A stretch of DNA of 64,000 bases, taken from positions 1 through 64,000 of the forward strand of contig CALQCM020000015.1 in the NCBI GenBank assembly GCA_943329075.2, written 5' to 3'. Source of the DNA: Chitinophaga pinensis (GTDB taxonomy: Bacteria > Pseudomonadota > Gammaproteobacteria > Burkholderiales > SG8-41). Positions 43,225-51,544 of the stretch are shown piece by piece (positions within the stretch are counted from its first letter, which is position 1; each line of letters opens with the position of its first letter). The notes beneath the pieces were generated by a model, which worked only from the letters and a program-made list of their open reading frames with translations, did not search any database and had not been told where the DNA came from. A program made the position numbers and the translations under genes.

Positions 43225-43430
43225 GATTTCTCCTCGCGGCATGCCCGATTGCACGCCGGTTTTCGCAGCAGATGATACCAGCATCGGCAGGCGCTTCCTT
43301 CCGCGGCGGCAGCCGCTGCGATACAACTTGATACAATTTACGGCGCGTCGGCGTCATCGGCAACGACCCTCGCTCGTTGTTCGAACTGTAGCGAATGCCA
43401 TTGTTTCCACCACCCAACGGGAGAATGAAC

Positions 43431-43775
43431 ATGACGACCCTCAAAGCAGCCGTAGTTGCAGTTGCGCTGGCCTTTGCCGGCACCGCTTTCGCGCAGGCGC
43501 CCACTCCGCCGGCCAAAGATCCGGCAGCAACGCCTGGCATCGACAAGCGCCAGGAAAACCAGCAAAAACGCATCGATGCCGGCGTGAAGTCGGGCCAGTT
43601 GACCGAGCGCGAAGCGGGGCGCCTTGAAAAGCGCGAAACAAAACTGCAGAAAGATAAGGAAAAGGCGCAGGCCGACGGCGTGGTCACCAAGCAGGAACGC
43701 AAGCACCTGCAAAATGAAGCCAACCGCGACAGCAAGGCGATCGCCCGCCAGAAACACGACGGCCAGCACAAGTAA
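43431..43775 (+). CDS. Small secreted highly charged protein
   Basis: A 114-residue protein. The ATG at 43431 has GGGAG 7 nt upstream; an earlier ATG (43425) is too close to it. A signal peptide (MTTLKAAVVAVALAFAGTAF, then AQA) is followed by about 90 charged, probably helical residues: RQENQQKRIDAGVKSGQLTE, REAGRLEKRETKLQKDKEKA, GVVTKQERKHLQNEANRDSK. It is probably periplasmic and coiled-coil-like. I do not recognise a function. A clear terminator follows. Confidence 0.75.
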   Translation: MTTLKAAVVAVALAFAGTAFAQAPTPPAKDPAATPGIDKRQENQQKRIDAGVKSGQLTEREAGRLEKRETKLQKDKEKAQADGVVTKQERKHLQNEANRDSKAIARQKHDGQHK

Positions 43776-43790
43776 CACTGCACCGACGCA

Positions 43791-43822
43791 ATAAAAAGCC
43801 CGCCTATGGCGGGCTTTTTATT
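43791..43822. terminator. Bidirectional Rho-independent terminator
   Basis: A perfect 12-bp stem (43793-43804 with 43808-43819) with a 3-nt loop and T-runs on both strands. It serves the small secreted protein gene (+) and the metallohydrolase operon (-). Confidence 0.92.
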
Positions 43823-43837
43823 GCGCATTCGACCTGA

Positions 43838-44671
43838 CTATTTCAAACGCCAGCTCTCGCTCTCGCGCAAAACCCGCCCTTCCGCCTCAAGTTTCAGGAG
43901 ATGCGCATAGAGAGAACGTTTCGCCGCGCCGTGCAGTTTCACCGGCGTGTCCGCATAAACCACCGGCACCAGCTCATCGAGCGTCGCCGGATTATTTGCC
44001 GCGAATCCATCGACCACTTTCTGTTCGCGCTTGAGACGATGCGCAATCAACCGGCGCGCTTCGTCGTGCGGCGCCGTGATCAGATGGCCGTGACCGGGCG
44101 CGATGCAGTTCATGTCGAGCGACAGTAAACCCTCGAGCGAACGCAGGTAAGCGCCCATGTCGCCGTCGGGCGGCGTGATCACCACGGTCGACCCCTGCAT
44201 GACGTGATCGCCGGTGAACAGCAGCCGGTCCTCGACCAGCAGATAACACAGATGATTCGACGCATGGCCCGGCGTGTGCACCGCGCGCAGCGAAAAATCG
44301 CCGCAGCGGATGACTTCGCCGTGCACCGGCACGCGGTCCGGCGCAAAAGCCTGATCCTGATTGGCCTGCGGCGGCGCGCGCATGCCGAGCACTTCGGCGC
44401 CAGTCGCCGCCCTGAGCGCGCGCACGGCCGGCGAGTGGTCCAAATGGGTATGTGTCGTCACAATACGGCGCAACCGCGTATCAACCGCAGCGATCAAGGC
44501 CGCGATGTGCGATTCGATTTCGGGGCCGGGATCGATCACCGTCAGTTCGGTGGTGCCGATGATGTAGCTGTTGGTGCCCGGGCCCGTCATCATGCCGGGG
44601 TTCGGCGCGGTAAGCCGGCGCACCCGCGGCGTCAGTTGCACCACTTCGCCGGGCACAATCAGATTTTCCAT
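43838..44671 (-). CDS. MBL-fold metallo-hydrolase (LACTB2-like)
   Basis: A 277-residue protein starting at 44671. The metal motifs are THTHLDHSPAVRAL (HxHxDH), VHTPGHASNHLCYLLVED and FTGDHVMQGSTVVITPPDGD, followed by IAPGHGHLI. The C-terminal ~70 residues form a helical winged-helix-like extension (LKREQKVVDGF, YAHLLKLEAEGRVLRESE), as in LACTB2. The start overlaps the NUDIX gene by 13 bp, so it is the third gene of an operon after the nitroreductase and NUDIX genes. RNA or metabolite hydrolysis are both possible. Confidence 0.88.
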   Translation of the reverse strand: MENLIVPGEVVQLTPRVRRLTAPNPGMMTGPGTNSYIIGTTELTVIDPGPEIESHIAALIAAVDTRLRRIVTTHTHLDHSPAVRALRAATGAEVLGMRAPPQANQDQAFAPDRVPVHGEVIRCGDFSLRAVHTPGHASNHLCYLLVEDRLLFTGDHVMQGSTVVITPPDGDMGAYLRSLEGLLSLDMNCIAPGHGHLITAPHDEARRLIAHRLKREQKVVDGFAANNPATLDELVPVVYADTPVKLHGAAKRSLYAHLLKLEAEGRVLRESESWRLK

Positions 44672-45480
44672 TGTCCCTGCTTCTCCGTCGCACCGGTTTC
44701 TTCGTAACCGGCGTCGCCCGGCACCAGATATTGGCCGCCGCGGGTGATGCGCGGCAGGTTGGCATCGATATCGCGTTTGTTGCGCATGGCGTGCATCAGC
44801 GTCGCGACGCTGTCGTAGGCGGCGAATTCCTCCAGCGTGCGCACCGTCGGCAGGCGCATGCTGAACCGGTCTTCGCGGTGACGGTCGAGCGCGTCGGCGG
44901 GACGCACCCACAGATGGCTGATGGTTTCCTGATTATCGTGCAGCGGCTCCTGCGCCACTGGAGCTGCCGCAATGAAAAAACGCGTGTCGTAACGCCGCGG
45001 TGCTGACACCGGGGTGATCCAGTGACTGAAGTAGACGAGTTGGTCGGTCGCCAGCGTCAGGCCCTCCTCGCGCATGATGTCGATGAAGCCGCGCTCACCG
45101 GCGTTCAGCACATGCCGGTGCTGACGGAATTTTTCAGCCAATGCCGGTTGGTCGAGCGCAATCACGCGTTGAGTGCGATCATAGGCGACCAGCACGCCGG
45201 CCTCCTCGAACGATTCACGGATCGCCGCCGCCCAGTAGGCCAGACCGCCGCCGGCAATGCCCAACGCGCGGCTCGCCGCTTCTTCGGTAATGCCGGCGCA
45301 GATCGCACGCAGTTCCGGCGCATCGTCTTCTTCGTCGAGTGCACCGCCTGGAAATACGTGGGCGCCGGGCACGAATCCCGACTTCAGATTGCGCTGCATC
45401 ATCAGCACTTCGGGGCCTTGCATGCTGTCGCGCACCAGCGTGACGGTGGCGGCGGGCAGCGGAACGATTTCGGCGCTCAT
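44659..45480 (-). CDS. NUDIX hydrolase (NUDT19-like)
   Basis: A 273-residue protein starting at 45480. The N-terminus (AATVTLVRDSMQGPEVLMMQ) is followed by FVPGAHVFPGGALDEED and the Nudix box around AAAIRESFEEAGVLVAY, with the essential Arg-Glu-x-x-Glu-Glu-x-Gly core. There is a long insert before the box, as in NUDT19-type CoA-diphosphatases. It probably hydrolyses CoA esters or another nucleoside diphosphate derivative. It lies 4 bp after the nitroreductase gene and overlaps the metallohydrolase gene by 13 bp, so the three are co-transcribed. Confidence 0.88.
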   Translation of the reverse strand: MSAEIVPLPAATVTLVRDSMQGPEVLMMQRNLKSGFVPGAHVFPGGALDEEDDAPELRAICAGITEEAASRALGIAGGGLAYWAAAIRESFEEAGVLVAYDRTQRVIALDQPALAEKFRQHRHVLNAGERGFIDIMREEGLTLATDQLVYFSHWITPVSAPRRYDTRFFIAAAPVAQEPLHDNQETISHLWVRPADALDRHREDRFSMRLPTVRTLEEFAAYDSVATLMHAMRNKRDIDANLPRITRGGQYLVPGDAGYEETGATEKQGQWKI

Positions 45481-45484
45481 CACA

Positions 45485-46324
45485 TCAATCCAGTTTGAAT
45501 TGCTTGCGACGGATGAATGCACCGAAATCGGCGCGTTGCGGCTTTGCATACTGACGCGCCTTGTCTTCCGACCAGCCGTAGAACGCGGCCTCGCCGAACT
45601 GTTTGACACCGCGCTGCTTCGCATACGGCGCTTGTGACGCGCGGCGGCGGTCATAGCCATCGATCTTTGCTGCGATGCCGTCTTCGCTGAAGCGGTCGGT
45701 ATGCACCGTCACGTCGAGCGGCAGACGCGGCGTGATGACACCGGAACTCTCCGGGTAACCGAGGCCGAGCCCGGCCAGCGGAAACACCCACTCCGGCAGG
45801 CCCAGCAGATCGCTGACCTCCTGCGAATGATTGCGCACCGAACTGATCGGGCAGCAACCGAGCCCCGCCGCTTCGGCCGCATTGATGAAATTCATCAGCA
45901 CGATGCCGGCATCGACAGCGGCATTCATGAAGGCGTCGAGGTGGTCGTTGGCGAATGTTTTGCCGCGCCACGCCGCAACCTGGCGCGTGCGCCGGTGGTT
46001 ACCGCAGAACACCAGCAATACCGGCGCGTCGGCGACCCAGGCGTTGTCCGCGACCAGCCCGGCGATCTTCGTGCGCAGCGCGGCGTCGCGCACCTGCACG
46101 ATGTCCGCCTGCTGCAAATCACTCTTTGACGGCGCCGACATGGCACAGGCAAACAACAGCCGCAGCAAATCTTCGCCGACCACGCGCGTCGAATAACGCC
46201 GGTGCGAACGGTGCTCCAGCATGCGCGCGAGGCCGTCTAGCCCCGCGCAATCGGCGGGTAGCGGCAGTTGCACGCCGAAACGCGCGTCGATTGCCTGCGC
46301 GATGCGCGCGGAAGTGTCCGTCAT
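45485..46324 (-). CDS. Nitroreductase family protein
   Basis: A 279-residue FMN-dependent enzyme. Motifs are HRSHRRYSTRVVGEDLLRLL (FMN phosphate contacts), AMSAPSKSDLQQADIVQV, DAGIVLMNFINAAEAAGLG, and the FMN-binding GLGLGYPESSGVITPRLPLD. The organisation fits NfsA/FRP-like NAD(P)H-dependent flavin enzymes that reduce nitroaromatics, quinones or related substrates. It is the first gene of a three-gene operon with NUDIX and MBL hydrolases. The physiological substrate is unknown. Confidence 0.9.
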   Translation of the reverse strand: MTDTSARIAQAIDARFGVQLPLPADCAGLDGLARMLEHRSHRRYSTRVVGEDLLRLLFACAMSAPSKSDLQQADIVQVRDAALRTKIAGLVADNAWVADAPVLLVFCGNHRRTRQVAAWRGKTFANDHLDAFMNAAVDAGIVLMNFINAAEAAGLGCCPISSVRNHSQEVSDLLGLPEWVFPLAGLGLGYPESSGVITPRLPLDVTVHTDRFSEDGIAAKIDGYDRRRASQAPYAKQRGVKQFGEAAFYGWSEDKARQYAKPQRADFGAFIRRKQFKLD

Positions 46325-46455
46325 TTTTTTATCCTGAAGTTTGCGAAGCGGAAAACATGGATTGTGCCACAGCAGCTGGCCGATTCAGGTTGACACACTT
46401 ATGCAGACACCGAAGAATAGCCGCTGGTTTCGTGCCCACCTTGGAGGAGGAAGCA

Positions 46456-47427
46456 ATGTCACTGTATCTGCGCTTTGCCGCATGCACTACCCTGTTGACT
46501 GGCACCCTTGCCTGCGCCGCCGTTGCGGCGCAGGGCTATCCGTCTAAACCGGTGCGCATGCTGATTCCATTCGCGCCCGGCGGCGGCACCGACATCCTCG
46601 CGCGCATGGTGGCGCAGCGGTTGTCGGAAACGCTCGGCCAACCCGTGGTCGCCGACAACCGCCCCGCCGTCGACGGCCTGGTGGCCAGCGAAACTCTGGT
46701 GCGCTCCGCGCCTGACGGCTACACGCTGCTGCTGGTTTCGAGCAGCCACGCCATCAATCCGGCGATCGGCCGCAAGCTGCCCTACGACACGCTGCGCGAT
46801 TTCGCGCCGATCACGCAGACAGCATCACAGCAGATGTTTCTGGTCGTGCACCCGTCGCTGCCGATCAAGTCTGTCAAGGAACTGATTGACTACGCAAAAG
46901 CGAAACCAAACAGCCTCAACTATGGATCGAGTTCGAACGCCACCGCGCTACCGATGGAACTGTTCAACTCGCTGGCCGGCATCAAAACCACGCATATTCC
47001 ATACAAGGGCTCGGCGCCGATGCTGAATGATCTGCTCGGCGGACAGATCAATCTCTCGATTGCTGCAGCGGTCTCTGCGCTGCCGCATATCAAAAGCGGC
47101 CGCCTGCGCAATCTGGCAATCGGCGATTCAAAGCGTTCGACCATCCTGCCCGATCTGCCGACCATCGCCGAAGCCGGCGTGCCGGGCTATCAGGCAGTGA
47201 TCTGGTCCGGCCTGCTGGCGCCGGCCAAAACGCCGCGCGCCATCATTGACAAGCTTTATCAGCAAACCGCGCGCATCGTGCTGGCCCCCGAGTTCAAGGA
47301 GCGGCTGGTGCAACTGGGCTCCGATGCGGTCGGCAGCACGCCGGAGCAATGGAGCGAATTCATCAAAACGGAGATTGAAAAGTGGGAAAAGATAGCGAAA
47401 ATCGCCGGCGTCAAGGCGGGCGACTGA
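46456..47427 (+). CDS. Bug family (TctC-type) periplasmic solute-binding protein
   Basis: A 323-residue protein with a very strong ribosome-binding site (GGAGGAGG) and a signal peptide (MSLYLRFAACTTLLTGTLA, mature start near QGYPSKP). Landmarks are GYPSKPVRMLIPFAPGGGTD, VADNRPAVDGLVASETLV, LPYDTLRDFAPITQTA, NYGSSSNATALPMELFNS and HIPYKGSAPMLNDLLGGQIN. Its end runs into a decayed isocitrate lyase-like gene on the same strand and then a HotDog hydratase gene. It probably served an organic acid pathway with those genes. Confidence 0.9.
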   Translation: MSLYLRFAACTTLLTGTLACAAVAAQGYPSKPVRMLIPFAPGGGTDILARMVAQRLSETLGQPVVADNRPAVDGLVASETLVRSAPDGYTLLLVSSSHAINPAIGRKLPYDTLRDFAPITQTASQQMFLVVHPSLPIKSVKELIDYAKAKPNSLNYGSSSNATALPMELFNSLAGIKTTHIPYKGSAPMLNDLLGGQINLSIAAAVSALPHIKSGRLRNLAIGDSKRSTILPDLPTIAEAGVPGYQAVIWSGLLAPAKTPRAIIDKLYQQTARIVLAPEFKERLVQLGSDAVGSTPEQWSEFIKTEIEKWEKIAKIAGVKAGD

Positions 47428-47643
47428 AGGCCCCGTCAACGGCGCCGAGGCAGACCACACGCCTGCGGGCGATGGTCAGCAGCGGCGAGTTTCTCGAACT
47501 GCCGGCGGTCTATGATCCGTTAACCGCGCGCATCGCCGAAAACGCCGGCTTTGGCACGCTGTAAAACGGCAGCTTCGTCATCGGCAGTTTCAGCGGCATT
47601 TCCGAACCGCTGCTGACCATGAGCAAACAGATCGGCGCGGGCA
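47427..47643 (+). pseudogene. Isocitrate lyase/PEP mutase family fragment with internal stop
   Basis: Reading in one frame gives TTRLRAMVSSGEFLELPAVY, DPLTARIAENAGFGTL, a TAA stop (47562-47564), then NGSFVIGSFSGISEPLLTMS without shift. That matches the first ~75 residues of the 2-methylisocitrate lyase/PEP mutase superfamily. The remaining ~200 residues are missing, because the HotDog hydratase gene begins at 47665. It is a truncated and nonsense-interrupted remnant. Confidence 0.75.
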
Positions 47644-47664
47644 AAAAATCACAAGGAAACGCCC

Positions 47665-48522
47665 ATGAATGAAGAAAACCTCGACAATCTGCGCGACTGG
47701 ATCGGCAAAACCGAATCGGCCACCGATACGGTGACGGCGTGGCCGGTGGCGGCGCTGGCGGCGACTCTCGACCGCCGCGAAATGGCGCCGCAGGCCGGCG
47801 ATGAACTACCGCCATGCTGGCACTGGCTGTATTTTCTCGAAGCCAAACCATTGTCCGAACTCGGCCCCGACGGTCACCCGAAACGCGGCGGCTTTCTGCC
47901 GCCGGTGCCGCTGCCGCGTCGTATGTGGGCAGGCGGCCGGTTAGAATTTCTGCACCCACTGCGCATCGGCGACGAAATCCGCCGCGACTCTACCATCCTC
48001 AGCGTCGAACCGAAACGCGGACGCAGCGGCAACCTCGTCTTCGTCACCGTCGAACATGTGGTCTCAGTCGGCGACCGTGCCGCGGTGCGTGAAGAACACG
48101 ACATCGTTTATCGCGACGCGGCAAAAGCAGGCGACGCACCGCCGGAAACCACACAAGGCGCCGCCCATCCGGCCTGGCAGCACAGTGTCAGCGGCGATCC
48201 GGTGACGCTGTTCCGCTATTCGGCGCTGACCTTCAACGGGCACCGCATCCACTATGATCTCGACTACGCGCGCCACGAAGAACATTATCCCGGGCTGATT
48301 GTGCACGGGCCGTTGCAAACGACACTAATGCTCGATCTGTGCCGGCGCCATGCGACGCGACGCGTCACCAAACTCGACTATCGCGCACGGCTGCCGTTGT
48401 TTCACGGTGAAATCTTCAGCATCAACGGCAATCCGCATGCTGGCGGCGCGACAGCGGAATTATGGGCGGCCAATGCGGCCGGACAGATCACCATGTCGGG
48501 CATGGCAAGCTTTGCCGGCTGA
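47665..48522 (+). CDS. FAS1-like/MaoC-type dehydratase (mesaconyl-C4-CoA/3-methylfumaryl-CoA hydratase-like)
   Basis: A 285-residue double-HotDog protein. The N-terminal half is the substrate-supporting HotDog (AAQPAGDEL region, then WAGGRLEFLHPLRIGDEIRR). The C-terminal half holds the hydratase signature: RYSALTFNGHRIHYDLDYAR with the Asn and His residues of HTD2/Meh proteins, then YPGLIVHGPLQTTLMLD. Members hydrate mesaconyl-, itaconyl- or 3-methylfumaryl-CoA. It follows the Bug receptor and the isocitrate lyase-like remnant. Together these suggest a C5-dicarboxylate pathway that has partly decayed here. Confidence 0.85.
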   Translation: MNEENLDNLRDWIGKTESATDTVTAWPVAALAATLDRREMAPQAGDELPPCWHWLYFLEAKPLSELGPDGHPKRGGFLPPVPLPRRMWAGGRLEFLHPLRIGDEIRRDSTILSVEPKRGRSGNLVFVTVEHVVSVGDRAAVREEHDIVYRDAAKAGDAPPETTQGAAHPAWQHSVSGDPVTLFRYSALTFNGHRIHYDLDYARHEEHYPGLIVHGPLQTTLMLDLCRRHATRRVTKLDYRARLPLFHGEIFSINGNPHAGGATAELWAANAAGQITMSGMASFAG

Positions 48523-48529
48523 GCACTGC

Positions 48530-49336
48530 ATGGCGATTGAGAAAATGATGCGATATGCAGTGGCCGCGCTGTTCGGGCTTGCCGGCGTTTGCGCAACCGC
48601 GCAGGCCGCCGAGGAGATCGTCACACTGACAACGCGACCGGACGTGACACTATCCTATTTGCTGACGCAAAACGGCGATGAAACCCGGAGATTCGTTGCC
48701 ATTCTGTTTTCAGGCGGCGCGGGCAACATCAATCTGCGACGGCGCGACAACGGCCAATTCACCGGCAGCGAAAACTTCCTGATCCGCTCACGGGAACTGT
48801 TCGTCAAGTCGGGCATTGCCACCGCCGCCGTTGACGGCCCCTCCGACATGAGCAGCATGACCGATAGCTTTCGCATGAGCGACAAACACGCCGTTGACAT
48901 CGCGCTGGTCGTCAAAGATCTGCGCAACCGTTTCCCGCAGGCGAAACTTTTCCTTGTCGGCACCAGTCGTGGCACGGTTTCGGCCGCCTACAACGGGCTG
49001 GCATCGGGCGGCACGGTAGACGGCGTCGTTCTCACTTCAAGTGTGTTCAATACAAGCCGCGCCGGCGGCGGCGTCAGCGGTGTGGATTTTTCGCAGGTGC
49101 GGGCGCCGCTTCTGTTCGTGCATCATCGTGAGGACAACTGCAATGTCTGCCCCTACGGTGGTGCGGCGCGACTGGCTGACCGCTATCCGCTCATCTCGGT
49201 AAGCGGCGGACTACCGCCCCAATCCGGCCCCTGTGATCCGTTGAGCCAGCACGGCTACTTCGGCAAGGAAGCTGAAACCGTCGCGGCTATCAGTTTGTGG
49301 ATCGCCGGCAAGCCGCATCCCGCAGAAGTGAAATAA
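48530..49336 (+). CDS. Secreted alpha/beta hydrolase (paralogue of the gene at 8678-9421)
   Basis: A 268-residue protein; the start could also be the ATG at 48545 or 48548. The signal peptide is MRYAVAALFGLAGVCATAQA. The mature protein has AILFSGGAGNINLRRRDNGQ, the nucleophile elbow VGTSRGTVSAAY, VHHREDNCNVCPYGG and GPCDPLSQHGYFGKEAETVA. The spacing of elbow, HHR-D-C and C-x5-7-HGY-G-E matches the protein at 8678 although overall identity is moderate. It has one more cysteine in the CNVC element. It is probably periplasmic. It follows the HotDog hydratase gene by 7 bp. Confidence 0.75.
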   Translation: MAIEKMMRYAVAALFGLAGVCATAQAAEEIVTLTTRPDVTLSYLLTQNGDETRRFVAILFSGGAGNINLRRRDNGQFTGSENFLIRSRELFVKSGIATAAVDGPSDMSSMTDSFRMSDKHAVDIALVVKDLRNRFPQAKLFLVGTSRGTVSAAYNGLASGGTVDGVVLTSSVFNTSRAGGGVSGVDFSQVRAPLLFVHHREDNCNVCPYGGAARLADRYPLISVSGGLPPQSGPCDPLSQHGYFGKEAETVAAISLWIAGKPHPAEVK

Positions 49337-49351
49337 CGCCGCGCCGCCGGT

Positions 49352-49954
49352 TTATTTTTTCGGCGCGACCACCCGCAAATGGGACTTCACGGCTTTCACA
49401 CCGTCGAGCCCGCGTATCTTCGCCACCGCAATTTTCGCTTCTTCAGCCGATTGCGCCACGCCCATCAGCACGACGTTGGCATTGACTGTTTTCCAGCGCA
49501 TATTGACCGAACTGATGCCCTTGGCCGCAGTCAGCACGGCGTCGATCTTGGTATCGATGGTTTTGTCCTTGAGCAGGCTGCCGTCATCGCCCTCTTTGCG
49601 GATCACCACCAGTTCATTGGCCAGCGAACGAATGCGCTTGTCCTGGCGCACAACGTCGGCGACGCGCTTTTTCGCATCGTCACTCTGCACCGCGCCGGCC
49701 AGCACCACATGCTGCGCAAACACGAGCAGCGTGACGCCCTTCCACTCCGCCTTCTTGTCGTCAAGCAACCGCGAATTGGCGCCTGCGGCGATCTCGGTAT
49801 CGGTGGCGACTTCCGTTTTGCTCCGCGCGTCCATCGCCGTGGACACCACCTTGCCGGCCAGCGACAGCGGATTGAATTGCGCCGGCGTGCGGCCCGCACC
49901 CGCTGCAAGCACCAGCGCACTGATCACCAGCAGCAACCTCTGTTTTATTTTCAT
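49352..49954 (-). CDS. BON domain-containing periplasmic protein
   Basis: A 200-residue protein starting at 49954 with GGAGG upstream. A signal peptide (MKIKQRLLLVISALVLAAGA) is followed by two BON-like units, the first around LLDDKKAEWKGVTLLVFAQH and VVLAGAVQSDDAKKRVADVV, and the second around TIDTKIDAVLTAAKG, ANVVLMGVAQSAEEAKIAVA and IRGLDGVKAVKSHLRV. BON domains bind phospholipid or associate with the outer membrane, and OsmY-like proteins protect the envelope. It converges with the secreted hydrolase gene (15 bp). Confidence 0.85.
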   Translation of the reverse strand: MKIKQRLLLVISALVLAAGAGRTPAQFNPLSLAGKVVSTAMDARSKTEVATDTEIAAGANSRLLDDKKAEWKGVTLLVFAQHVVLAGAVQSDDAKKRVADVVRQDKRIRSLANELVVIRKEGDDGSLLKDKTIDTKIDAVLTAAKGISSVNMRWKTVNANVVLMGVAQSAEEAKIAVAKIRGLDGVKAVKSHLRVVAPKK

Positions 49955-50022
49955 GCCAGCCTCCGCACAGTAAATCGCGTAGACCCAGCATACGCCGCAT
50001 CCGGACAGCGGTGAATGCGGCG

Positions 50023-50050
50023 ATAAAAAAGGCCGGCGTCGCCGCCGGCC
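50023..50050 (-). terminator. Rho-independent terminator of amtB
   Basis: A 7-bp GC stem (50031-50037 with 50044-50050) is followed on the reverse strand by a T-run (A-run at 50025-50030). It lies about 33 bp past the amtB stop codon. Confidence 0.8.
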
Positions 50051-50082
50051 CGAATGCTCTGCCACATTGCGATTCAGGAACC

Positions 50083-51285
50083 TTACCAGCTGGCCTCGCG
50101 CTCCGGTGTGGCGCCGATTTTGTGGATGCTCAGATCGGAGCCCTCGAATTCCTGCTCGGCGTCGAGACGGATGCCGAACATCGCTTTCAGCGTGCCATAG
50201 ACGATCGCGCCGCCGATAACGGCGACTGCGATGCCAAGTGCGGTGCCGGCGAGTTGCGCGCTTAATGTGACCCCGCCGAGCCCGCCCATGCTCTTCACAC
50301 CGAAGATGCCGGCGGCAATACCCCCCCATGCGCCACACAGACCGTGCAGCGGCCATACGCCCAGCACATCGTCAATTTTCCAGCGGTTTTGCGTGACGGT
50401 GAACATCACCACGAACAAGGCACCGGCGACACCGCCGGTGACCAGCGCGCCGACTGGATGCATGATGTCGGAACCTGCGCACACCGCGACCAACCCGGCA
50501 AGCGGGCCGTTGTGCACGAAACCCGGATCGTTACGACCAAGCACCAACGCGACGATGGTGCCGCCGGCCATCGCCATCAGCGAATTGACGGCGACGAGAC
50601 CACTGATCTTGTCGATGGTTTGCGCCGACATCACGTTAAAACCGAACCAGCCGACCGACAGTATCCAGGCGCCGAGTGCCAGAAACGGAATGCTCGACGG
50701 CGGATGCGCGCTGACGCGGCCGTCTTTCGTATAACGCCCGGTGCGCGCACCGAGCAACAGCACTGCGATCAACGCAATCCAGCCGCCGACGGCATGCACC
50801 ACCACCGAACCGGCGAAGTCATGGAAGGCCTCGCCGGTGGTCGCCTTGATCCACGCCTGCACACCGTAATGTTCGTTCCACGCGATACCTTCAAAGAACG
50901 GATAGACGAAACCGACAATGAGAAAAGTCGCGGCAATTTGCGGATTGAATTTGGCGCGCTCAGCGATGCCGCCCGAGACGATCGCCGGCACAGCGGCGGC
51001 AAAGGTCAGCAGGAAAAAGAATTTGACCAGTTCAAACCCGCTTTTCTCCACCAGTTGGTCGGCGCTGCCCATGAAATTCACACCATAGGCAATCCCGTAA
51101 CCGATAAAGAAATAGGCGACAGTCGAGACCGAAAAGTCGCTGATGATTTTTACCAGCGCGTTGACCTGGCTTTTCTTACGCACTGTGCCGAGTTCGAGAA
51201 AGGCAAACCCCGAATGCATGGCCAGCACCATGATCGCGCCCAGCAAAATAAACAAAACATCGCTACCCGACTTCAAGTTCTCCAT
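50083..51285 (-). CDS. amtB: Ammonium transporter
   Basis: A 400-residue protein with eleven hydrophobic segments and no N-terminal signal peptide. Hallmarks are the twin pore histidines in HDFAGSVVVHAVGGWIAL and VLGVWPLHGLCGAWGG, plus FAFLELGTVRKKSQVNALVK and WNEHYGVQAWI. The cytoplasmic tail (about 30 residues, ending REASW) is where GlnK normally docks. It conducts ammonia/ammonium across the inner membrane. No glnK gene is adjacent, unlike the usual glnK-amtB pair. A sigma-54-like promoter lies just upstream, which fits nitrogen control. Confidence 0.93.
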   Translation of the reverse strand: MENLKSGSDVLFILLGAIMVLAMHSGFAFLELGTVRKKSQVNALVKIISDFSVSTVAYFFIGYGIAYGVNFMGSADQLVEKSGFELVKFFFLLTFAAAVPAIVSGGIAERAKFNPQIAATFLIVGFVYPFFEGIAWNEHYGVQAWIKATTGEAFHDFAGSVVVHAVGGWIALIAVLLLGARTGRYTKDGRVSAHPPSSIPFLALGAWILSVGWFGFNVMSAQTIDKISGLVAVNSLMAMAGGTIVALVLGRNDPGFVHNGPLAGLVAVCAGSDIMHPVGALVTGGVAGALFVVMFTVTQNRWKIDDVLGVWPLHGLCGAWGGIAAGIFGVKSMGGLGGVTLSAQLAGTALGIAVAVIGGAIVYGTLKAMFGIRLDAEQEFEGSDLSIHKIGATPEREASW

Positions 51286-51315
51286 GCGCCTCCCCCAGTT
51301 TAAAAGCCCCCGTAT

Positions 51316-51334
51316 AAAGCAATTTTCGTTCCCT
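51316..51334 (-). promoter_or_regulatory. Candidate sigma-54 promoter for amtB
   Basis: Read on the reverse strand, AGGGAACGAAAATTGCTT has GG and GC spaced by 10 nt and resembles the consensus TGGCAC(G)N4TTGCT, with mismatches at two positions of the first half. It lies about 30-50 bp before the amtB start. An NtrC-type enhancer site was not recognised. Confidence 0.5.
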
Positions 51335-51509
51335 TAACAAACATCATTGTTTTTGAATGCTATTTTCAAATATTCTCTTTATAAATCACCAAATGCGCAC
51401 ACTCTCAGTGCAAACGATGCAAATTCCGCACCATTGAAAAGCATTTTTGGTCTGCGCCACGGTTGCGCAACGCGCCTCAGCGCAGGCTCCTTGAAAACGC
51501 TGTAACTGA

Positions 51510-51538
51510 TTGAGTAATTTAAAAAATACGTTTATATT
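51510..51538 (+). promoter_or_regulatory. Sigma-70-type promoter close to the GspE/PilB start codon
   Basis: TTGAGT (51510-51515), a 17-nt spacer and TATATT (51533-51538). The expected transcription start falls at or very near the ATG at 51545, so the mRNA would be almost leaderless. No Shine-Dalgarno sequence is present. Confidence 0.45.
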
Positions 51539-51544
51539 CCATTG

